37,160 nt of DNA. Origin: Thiorhodococcus sp. GTDB lineage: Bacteria; Pseudomonadota; Gammaproteobacteria; Chromatiales; Chromatiaceae. Made by a program: the position numbers and the translations under genes. Positions 31,584 to 37,160 of the stretch are shown in pieces. The DNA lies in the NCBI GenBank assembly GCA_029257385.1, contig JARIBS010000124.1:1-37160 (forward strand), in the 5' to 3' direction. A model generated the notes under the pieces. That model had not been told where the DNA came from and did not search any database. It saw nothing but the letters and a program-made list of their open reading frames with translations. How positions within the stretch are numbered: the first letter of the stretch is position 1; each line of letters starts with the position of its first letter.

Positions 31584-31687
31584 TCAGGCCCGTTGATTAG
31601 CCAGTAATTATGACATAGGTGCGCGAATGCAGCATGCCCAAATCAGAATTTCGCATCGCCGCTGGCCAGCGCGCGAAACACCAGCGC

Positions 31688-32197
31688 TCAGACAGCGGTT
31701 TCGAGCAGCTCCAGCAGACCCTCGAGCGCGACCCGAACGGCCTGTACGCGGACCTGTTCGCGATCGCCATCAATGCGGATACAGCGGGTTAGCGGTGGTG
31801 CTCCAGCGCGCCCCCAGGCGAGCCAGACGGTCCCGACCGGCTTATCCGCACTGCCGCCGCCAGGCCCGGCGATCCCGCTGATCGCGACCGAGACCTGCGA
31901 ACGGCTGCGCTGCAGCGCGCCAACGGCCATCTCGCTGACAACGGCCTCGCTGACGGCCCCGCTGTCATGTAACGTCTTCGCCCGAACCCCCAGCATGTCC
32001 TGCTTGGCGGCGTTGCTGTAGGTGACGAAACCCCGATCGAGCCAGGCGCTGCTGCCGACGATATCGGTCAGCGTCTTGCTCACCCAGCCGCCCGTGCAGG
32101 ACTCAGCCGCCGAGAGCATCAGCCCAAGTGACTGTAGACGCGCGCCGACGTCCTCCGCGAGGGTCGCCAGGTGCTGCTGCGTTGCTTGATCGATCAT
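31688..32197 (-). CDS. pncC: Nicotinamide-nucleotide amidase (CinA C-terminal family)
   Basis: PncC deamidates nicotinamide mononucleotide to nicotinate mononucleotide, salvaging the product that the NAD-dependent ligase releases. The 169-residue protein consists of the CinA C-terminal domain alone. Family stretches are LMLSAAESCTGGWVSKTLTDI, SSAWLDRGFVTYSNAAKQDMLGV, GAVSEAVVSEMAVGAL and AISGIAGPGGGSADKPVGTVW. ATG 32197 is chosen by family length; the frame is open to 32239. It lies 194 bases upstream of recA, a standard neighbour, and is divergent from the cupin gene. Confidence 0.93.
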   Translation of the reverse strand: MIDQATQQHLATLAEDVGARLQSLGLMLSAAESCTGGWVSKTLTDIVGSSAWLDRGFVTYSNAAKQDMLGVRAKTLHDSGAVSEAVVSEMAVGALQRSRSQVSVAISGIAGPGGGSADKPVGTVWLAWGRAGAPPLTRCIRIDGDREQVRVQAVRVALEGLLELLETAV

Positions 32198-32308
32198 GTC
32201 GGCCAGTGTCACCCAAGCCGCGAGCGCAGACAATCCCACACATGGAAATGCGCACCAGAGACCCGCAGACTAAGCGTCTTAACCATCACCCATGGAGCCG
32301 TAGCGACG

Positions 32309-32596
32309 ATGAGCGATCTTGACATCCACAGCGAGCATAAACCCTCACCCGCCAAACTGGAGGTCATGGGCGTGGAGGACTGGCCGATCTGGAAAAAAGA
32401 ACCCTCGCGGTTCTCCCGGCACTATGATCGCTCGGAAACCTGTTACATCCTGCGCGGGCGCTTCGTGGTCACGCCCGAGGGCGGCGCGCCCCAGTCCTTC
32501 GCCAGAGGCGACATGATCATCTTTCCCGCTGGACTCTCATGCACGTGGGAGGTGACCGAAGCGGTCGAGAAGCACTATCGTGTCGATTTAGACTAA
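32309..32596 (+). CDS. Small cupin-domain protein
   Basis: A 95-residue cupin of the Cupin_3/DUF861 type: a single beta-barrel with WPIWKKEPSRFSRHYDRSET, CYILRGRFVVTP, FARGDMIIFPAGLSCTWEV and KHYRVDLD. In this family the usual metal-binding histidines of cupin motif 1 are mostly replaced. That is also the case here (a Tyr-Asp-x-Ser-Glu-Thr-Cys stretch takes the place), so enzymatic activity is uncertain. It probably binds a small ligand. ATG 32309 is chosen for GGAG upstream and the family start; the frame opens at 32171. It is followed after 17 bases by the DUF302 gene, so the two probably form one transcript. Confidence 0.87.
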   Translation: MSDLDIHSEHKPSPAKLEVMGVEDWPIWKKEPSRFSRHYDRSETCYILRGRFVVTPEGGAPQSFARGDMIIFPAGLSCTWEVTEAVEKHYRVDLD

Positions 32597-32613
32597 ACGA
32601 GAGAACAGAAACT

Positions 32614-33099
32614 ATGAAAAAAAGCTACTGGCTACCACTGCTGGCGATGCTGCTACTGAGCACGCCGACCGTGGCCGAGGACATGCGTATCGCCGATACC
32701 GTCGTCAAGCTGCCGCTGGCCGAGGACGTCTCCGCCGATGATGCCGTGGACTCCATGCTGCTGCGCGCCAACGCGCTGAACTTCAAGCTGGTCGCGCGCC
32801 TGCCACTCTCCGACGAGCTGGACGCCATGGGCATGGAGTCCGGGCGCATTGAGGTCTTTCAGTTCTGCGACGCACGCATCGCCGCCCAGATGATCGCCGA
32901 GAACATCGACTTCTCGGCTTACCTCCCCTGTCGCATCACCCTGGTTGAGGATCAAGCGGGCAAGCCGTGGCTAATCACGCTCGATCTCGACAAAGTCATC
33001 CAGATGGCCGGGCTGCCTCCAAAGCTCAAGGAGCTTGCCACCAAGGTGCGCGACACCATGATGGAAATCATGACCGCCGGGGCTAATGGGGATCTCTGA
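32614..33099 (+). CDS. Periplasmic DUF302-family protein
   Basis: A 161-residue protein with a Sec signal peptide (about 1-21, ending PTVA before EDM) and one DUF302 domain. The domain shows KLVARLPLSDEL, RIEVFQFCDARIAAQMI, ENIDFSAYLPCRITLVED and GKPWLITLDLDKVI. DUF302 proteins are small alpha/beta folds, often periplasmic, with unknown function. Two cysteines sit in conserved parts of the domain (FQFCDA and YLPCRI). ATG 32614 has GAGAG upstream. It shares a probable two-gene transcript with the cupin and converges on ubiG with 30 bases between stops. Confidence 0.85.
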   Translation: MKKSYWLPLLAMLLLSTPTVAEDMRIADTVVKLPLAEDVSADDAVDSMLLRANALNFKLVARLPLSDELDAMGMESGRIEVFQFCDARIAAQMIAENIDFSAYLPCRITLVEDQAGKPWLITLDLDKVIQMAGLPPKLKELATKVRDTMMEIMTAGANGDL

Positions 33100-33129
33100 G
33101 CTTGGAAAAGCCGCAAGCGGCACGCGCCA

Positions 33130-33885
33130 TCAAGCCTCGCGCCGCTGCAACACGAGCATATAATTGACACCTTGCCAACGCGTAAAGCTAAACCGGCGTG
33201 TGAATGGACTCACGCGCACGCCGGTCTCATCAAGCAGCCTGAAATCCTCTCCAAGCAGATCGCGCGCCGTTTTAGGCGAAACCAGCTTGGAATAGTGATG
33301 CGTTCCGCGCGGCAGCCAACGCAGAATATACTCGCCTCCCACGATCGCCATCAGCCAGGCTGCGAGCGTTTGATTGATACTGGCAACGAACATAACCCCG
33401 CCTGGGCGCACCAGGTGCCGACAGTCAGCAAGAAATCCGGGAAGATGATCGACATGCTCGATGACCTCCATATTGAGCACGACATCAAACGTTGTCTGCT
33501 CGCGCGCGAGGTCTTCTACGGAAATCAGGCGGTAATCGATGTCTAGCTCGCTCCACTGAGCGTGCATTTGGGCCACCCGGATGTTTTTTTCGGTGATCTC
33601 GGTGCCGGTCACCGTCGCCCCGAGACGCGCCATGGACTCGCTGAGAATACCGCCGCCGCAACCGATATCGAGCACGCGCAGCCCGGCAAATGGGCGCTCG
33701 GCGCTATCATCGCAGCCCATCACCGCCGCCAACTGCGCGCGGATATAGTCCACACGAAAGGCGTTGAGTCGATGCAACGGCCAAAAAGGCCCCTCCTCGT
33801 CCCACCAGCGATGGGCGAGACGCTCGAAATAGGCCAGTTCATCGGGATTGATACTCGGCGCGGTCAAGTGAACGGCTGGTAGCAT
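33130..33885 (-). CDS. ubiG: Ubiquinone methyltransferase UbiG
   Basis: UbiG performs both O-methylations in ubiquinone synthesis using S-adenosylmethionine, at the inner membrane. The 251-residue protein has the Rossmann SAM motif VLDIGCGGG (71-79). FERLAHRWWDEEGPFWPLHRLN near the start is characteristic of UbiG, as are TGTEITEKNIRVAQMHA, VLNMEVIEHVDHLPGF and the C-terminal LLDETGVRVSPFTRRF. The membrane-binding loop is present (AAWLMAIVGGEYILRWLPRGTHHY in part). A second family, non-quinone methylases, is unlikely given the first motif. The upstream 33886-34109 gap, between ubiG and the cytochrome stop, holds no gene I can support. Confidence 0.94.
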   Translation of the reverse strand: MLPAVHLTAPSINPDELAYFERLAHRWWDEEGPFWPLHRLNAFRVDYIRAQLAAVMGCDDSAERPFAGLRVLDIGCGGGILSESMARLGATVTGTEITEKNIRVAQMHAQWSELDIDYRLISVEDLAREQTTFDVVLNMEVIEHVDHLPGFLADCRHLVRPGGVMFVASINQTLAAWLMAIVGGEYILRWLPRGTHHYSKLVSPKTARDLLGEDFRLLDETGVRVSPFTRRFSFTRWQGVNYMLVLQRREA

Positions 33886-34109
33886 GGGTTAAATCCTCGG
33901 GAGACGCTGATCGAGCGCACGTTAACACTCCGTGATGCTCCGGATGTAGGTGGTTATCGCAGAGCTTTGTATCTAGACCCGATGGCCTGAATGAACAAGA
34001 CCAGCAGGGTCAATATTTTTCAAAATAGCCGATTGAAAATGCGATCAATCCTGCCAACTCCTGTCTGTTTTCTGAGTAAAGCGTTGGCGTGTGTCTCAAT
34101 GCGATGCCT

Positions 34110-35564
34110 CTACCTGACCAGCTCCTGGTCGTCTGCATGACACTCAAGACAGGCTGGCAGCCAGTCGGCATGACAATCCATGCAGTCCATTTTCTGGTGC
34201 AGTTCGGGTGAGGATTTGATCTGCCGACCAAGCGCCGAGCGCCAGCCGTCGGTTGCCCCGAGCGTTGCGAGCAGCGACACCTGATGCAGACGCCCGGAAA
34301 CCGACCTGAGATAGACACGGCCATTCTCGCGGAAGACGTTGCCGAACGGATTGCCTCGCGAGGTGAGCAGACCGCCGGGCCGGTCCAGATCTGACCCATC
34401 CACTGCTTTGCCCTCGGTGTTTATCAGTCCACGCGGCACCTGCGGTGCGGGTGTCTCGCCGTTAGGCCCGAAAGCCGCCAGAGGAAGCTCCCACGGGAGC
34501 TTCTCAAGCGTGCCGTGGCAGTCTTCACAGCTCACCTCGAGCTGGGCTGCGCTGGTCGCTGGGATGTTGCCGTCGCCGTGCATCTCGATGGAGGTGTGAC
34601 AATCCTGACACCAGAGACCAGCTGGCGCGTCCTCCCTGTGGTGACCGTAGTGGGCCATGGCCTCACCGGTTGGGTTGCGGGCCGCCGCTCGCGGGTCGAA
34701 GTGACACGCAAAACAGGTCTCCAGCGCGATGCCCAGCCATCCAACCGCTGTTGCGTCGGGACGTTTGAAGTAAGTCCGGCCTTTGCCCTGGATGCGATGC
34801 AGGCGCGGCGTTGTCTCTTTGTCTCTGGGGATCGTCGGGTCCATCCCCGCATAGAGTCCACGGCGAATATGGCACGCGGAGCATCCGGGGCGCGGTGGTG
34901 TCTTCGCCGACTGACCGTGACAGACAGCGCAGTTGTCTGTTGGATGTGGTCCCTCCGCAGGCCAGGGCGCGAGCGGCACCGCGAGCAGACGCGAGGGATA
35001 CTGGTGAGGCGCGGCCTCGATCTGCCGCCGCATCCAGGTCCGGTAGAGGCTCGACCCAACCGCAGGTTCAAAACCATCGTCGTCCAGGACCGGATAGCGC
35101 CCGAAGTGCGTTGGCTCCAGAGCACTTCGCGCGCGTCGCTTGCGCCAGGCCGGTTCACAGAGGTCGCGCTCGATGATCCCGGTCTCTGTGCTCATGCTGG
35201 ACTTGAGCCAGCGCGCGGCATAGCCCTTATGACATTGGCCGCAGGTGCGATCGACAATCTCCGGGGCGCCTGGATCGGGGTGAAAGGCCTGCGGACCACC
35301 GGCTTGGGCAAGTTTCGCCGGCGCCCCTTGATGCGCGCGTGACACCTCACCAGACTTGGGATCACCGCCATGGCAGATGACGCAGCCTTCAGGGTCGTCG
35401 TACTTGGCCCCGAGGCGCTGAAGGTCCTGCTGCATCTTGCCGGTGGCGATGGACTCGATACCGCGATGGCAATCGAGACAGTCCGCGATGGCGCGTCCCG
35501 AACACGCCAGGATCAGAGTCGCCAAAGCGAGCAGCGCGGCGTGACGGCACTGCTTCAGGCTCAT
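34110..35564 (-). CDS. Decaheme c-type cytochrome
   Basis: A secreted multiheme cytochrome of 484 residues with ten CxxCH haem sites: CLDCH (29-33), CVICH, CGQCH, CAVCH, CSACH, CFACH, CQDCH, CEDCH, CMDCH and CLECH. It has a signal peptide. Cleavage after AIA (27) is likely, though LILAC at 17-21 could be read as a lipobox, which would anchor it in a membrane. The spacing of haems does not match the MtrA/OmcA or NapC types I know. Its ATG overlaps the permease stop by 4 bases, so the two are coupled. The protein ends 13 residues after the last haem. Role unknown: probably an electron carrier or redox enzyme tied to the permease. Confidence 0.88.
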   Translation of the reverse strand: MSLKQCRHAALLALATLILACSGRAIADCLDCHRGIESIATGKMQQDLQRLGAKYDDPEGCVICHGGDPKSGEVSRAHQGAPAKLAQAGGPQAFHPDPGAPEIVDRTCGQCHKGYAARWLKSSMSTETGIIERDLCEPAWRKRRARSALEPTHFGRYPVLDDDGFEPAVGSSLYRTWMRRQIEAAPHQYPSRLLAVPLAPWPAEGPHPTDNCAVCHGQSAKTPPRPGCSACHIRRGLYAGMDPTIPRDKETTPRLHRIQGKGRTYFKRPDATAVGWLGIALETCFACHFDPRAAARNPTGEAMAHYGHHREDAPAGLWCQDCHTSIEMHGDGNIPATSAAQLEVSCEDCHGTLEKLPWELPLAAFGPNGETPAPQVPRGLINTEGKAVDGSDLDRPGGLLTSRGNPFGNVFRENGRVYLRSVSGRLHQVSLLATLGATDGWRSALGRQIKSSPELHQKMDCMDCHADWLPACLECHADDQELVR

Positions 35565-36832
35565 CGAGTGCTGGAATCGGTCTTGTCCGCCTGTCGGTCA
35601 CGAGCGGAGTCGTGCGCCGTCGCCATGGTGGGAAGCCCTTTGGATGCCAGGCGCAACACCCGCCGCTTCCAGCAGGGCGCCGAACAGACGGCTGGGCTTA
35701 GGTGGAGATCCTTCTGGAAACCATAGCAGTGTCGACAGGGACTCAGCCACAGCGTCTTGAGCGACTGCCAGGCCCCATTCAGCGTCAAGACCACCAGCAT
35801 TGCCGCCGTCGCATAGTGGGCCTCCCGCGGTAGACCGAGCCATTCGGAACCCGACAAGGCCCCCGCGATGTCGCCGTCGAGCGCGCCCATGCCTGCTTGT
35901 GCCGCATAGTATTGGCGTACCTGCCCCCAGAGTTCGGCCCAATCGAGATTGAGGTCGATCACCCATCCCCAAGCAAGCGTCGAAACAACCACCACGGCGA
36001 CATAGACCAGCGTATTGCGCCAGCCCAGATTCCGCCGCAGGACATTGATATCACCTAAGTTGGTCACCGGACCGGCCATGAGGAAGACCCACAGCAGGGC
36101 CGGCGTGAACCCCCCGAGCACCAGTGCGCCGCCCACCAGGATTCCGGGCAGCGAGCAGATATACAGCGGGAGCGCGATCAGGATCATCAGTGGAGCAGAC
36201 TGCCAGAAAGGCATTTCACCGATCCAGCCGCCCAGGTCTTGCACCGAATAGCTGGCCACGATCAACGCAGCCAGCGCGAGTCCTAAGATCAGATCGAAAG
36301 CGATGCGGCTGCCGTACTCGAGTGTGCCCCAGCGGATCGCCCGCATGAGAAAGCCGTGACGGGATGCCTCCTCGCCGGAAGGCTCATTGAGACAGACCGC
36401 ATCGCCACCCGCAGCCAGTGTCGTCCTGGTCTCGAGCAGATAGAACACCAGCCCCACGACATAACCGCACAGCAAAGCGCCGACGACGTAGTAGAGCGTG
36501 AAATCTGGGCCGAACACGGCCAGGCTCAGGATCACCGCAGCGATCGAGGTCGCTGGCGCCGAATAGATGAAGGTGAAGATATTGCCGAAAGGCACGCCCT
36601 GTTTGCGCAAGCCGACGGCAAGCGGGACGATGCCGCACGAACAGATGGGCAGTGTGAATCCTGAGAAGTTGAAAAAGCTCAGGCTCCAGGGATTGCGCTT
36701 CAGAGCGAAGGCGCGCAGACGCTGAAAACGCCCAAGCGCCTCGTGCACCAACCCGGCGGCCAGCATGCCGAGAATCACGAAGGGCGAAATCTCGAGCAGA
36801 ATGCTCCAGAAGGTCTGAAGATAGGTAACCAT
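35561..36832 (-). CDS. YraQ/ArsP-type permease (DUF318) with four-cysteine tail
   Basis: An inner-membrane permease of 423 residues with about eight to ten hydrophobic segments. It has the family motif LPICSCGIVPLAVGLRKQG (C64, C66) and its counterpart in the second half (LYICSLPGILVGG). Relatives include ArsP, an exporter of trivalent organoarsenicals, and YraQ of unknown substrate. The last segment is followed by a cytoplasmic or periplasmic tail with C366, C369, C383 and C387 (CxxC, 13 residues, CxxxC), which could bind a metal. GAGG lies 7 bases before the ATG. The gene sits between a PDZ protein and the decaheme cytochrome. Confidence 0.82.
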   Translation of the reverse strand: MVTYLQTFWSILLEISPFVILGMLAAGLVHEALGRFQRLRAFALKRNPWSLSFFNFSGFTLPICSCGIVPLAVGLRKQGVPFGNIFTFIYSAPATSIAAVILSLAVFGPDFTLYYVVGALLCGYVVGLVFYLLETRTTLAAGGDAVCLNEPSGEEASRHGFLMRAIRWGTLEYGSRIAFDLILGLALAALIVASYSVQDLGGWIGEMPFWQSAPLMILIALPLYICSLPGILVGGALVLGGFTPALLWVFLMAGPVTNLGDINVLRRNLGWRNTLVYVAVVVVSTLAWGWVIDLNLDWAELWGQVRQYYAAQAGMGALDGDIAGALSGSEWLGLPREAHYATAAMLVVLTLNGAWQSLKTLWLSPCRHCYGFQKDLHLSPAVCSAPCWKRRVLRLASKGLPTMATAHDSARDRQADKTDSSTR

Positions 36833-36923
36833 TCTTCCCTCGGAGAGTTTGGTCAGGAGATGACCGAGTCGCGGTAGTCAGCCATGCGCCGTCACTCGAA
36901 GCGACTGGCACTGTCGCACGCCG

Positions 36924-37160
36924 CTACTCGATGCGCCAGGGAACATCGCCAGCCCAAAGCGGGCGCTGACGCACGGGGATCTGTTGGAAGACGAGGCGAT
37001 TTCCACGCAGAAGCACGAGCTTGGCCGGCTGCCCGATCACCGCCGCGTCGAGCCAGCGGTCGAGATCCAGCGTATCGTGAACATCGCGGTCGCTTAGAGC
37101 AACCAGGATGTCGCCGTGTCGGACATTCAGCCCGCCCGCAGGTCCCTGACTCCACACAAA
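36924..37160 (-). CDS. PDZ-domain protein, C-terminal part (cut by window edge)
   Basis: Only the last 78 residues are in the window; the frame is open to the edge. They read as a PDZ domain: WSQGPAGGLNVRHGDILVAL (carboxylate-binding and GDIL core), then LDRWLDAAVIGQPAKLVLLRG and the ending of a beta strand. This pattern is typical of the C-terminal PDZ of HtrA/DegP-like serine proteases and also of stand-alone PDZ proteins. The catalytic part, if any, lies outside. It is on the same strand, 91 bases before the permease, so it may be the first gene of that operon. Confidence 0.7.
   Translation of the reverse strand, partial: FVWSQGPAGGLNVRHGDILVALSDRDVHDTLDLDRWLDAAVIGQPAKLVLLRGNRLVFQQIPVRQRPLWAGDVPWRIE

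Noticed and set aside
34017..34039. Inverted repeat TTTTCAA...TTGAAAA after the cytochrome gene
   Set aside because: The stem is A/T-only and not followed by a U run on the relevant strand; terminator function is not supported.

Overview
The window is about 37 kb of GC-rich DNA, densely coding and carrying no insertion sequence, phage gene or CRISPR array that I can see. It looks chromosomal and gammaproteobacterial. The gene orders pncC-recA-recX-alaS-lysC-csrA-tRNA-Ser and smc-zipA-ligA, plus the yciB-yciI-parvulin group, are typical of that class. ZipA, MtfA, BolA, ArfB, YciB and a classical ArgA are markers of the same class. The overall flavour (GC content, a multiheme cytochrome, a bufferin operon) suggests Chromatiales, perhaps Chromatiaceae, but no photosynthesis or sulfur-oxidation gene is present, so the family is an inference.

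Layout. 1-6310: pilR (type IV pilus regulator), argA (arginine synthesis) and a very large mechanosensitive channel, all on +. 6319-6804: a 59-residue minus-strand protein and a tRNA-Thr(CGT) with a clear promoter and a downstream hairpin. 7051-11335: mtfA and arfB convergent, then two lipoprotein genes (one with ankyrin repeats) and a stand-alone lpxD. 11365-13363 (-): a bufferin operon bufA1-bufB-bufC that makes a modified, copper-binding peptide. 13652-14919 (+): an unrecognised protein with a degenerate P-loop, then bolA. 14967-18484: an AGCS sodium:amino-acid symporter (-), then yciB-yciI-parvulin (+) ending in a strong terminator. 18592-25267 (-): smc, zipA, ligA (chromosome condensation, division, DNA ligation). 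25293-32197 (-): tRNA-Ser(GCT) with its terminator, csrA, lysC, alaS, recX, recA, pncC. 32309-33099 (+): a cupin and a periplasmic DUF302 protein. 33130-33885 (-): ubiG. 34110-37160 (-): a gene set cut by the window edge, coding for a PDZ protein, a YraQ/ArsP-type permease with a four-cysteine tail, and a decaheme cytochrome c.

Most of the window is housekeeping. The points that stand out are: the PDZ-permease-decaheme cytochrome set, for which I know no function; a LigA about 70 residues longer than usual because its helix-hairpin-helix unit appears duplicated; a csrA gene whose tail carries a 27-bp in-frame tandem duplication that also duplicates a CsrA-type GGA motif in its own mRNA; and a compact bufferin operon without the usual DoxX gene, divergent from an unknown P-loop-like protein. 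Start sites were re-chosen for many genes from ribosome-binding sites and family length. All family calls are from reading the sequence; no database search was run.
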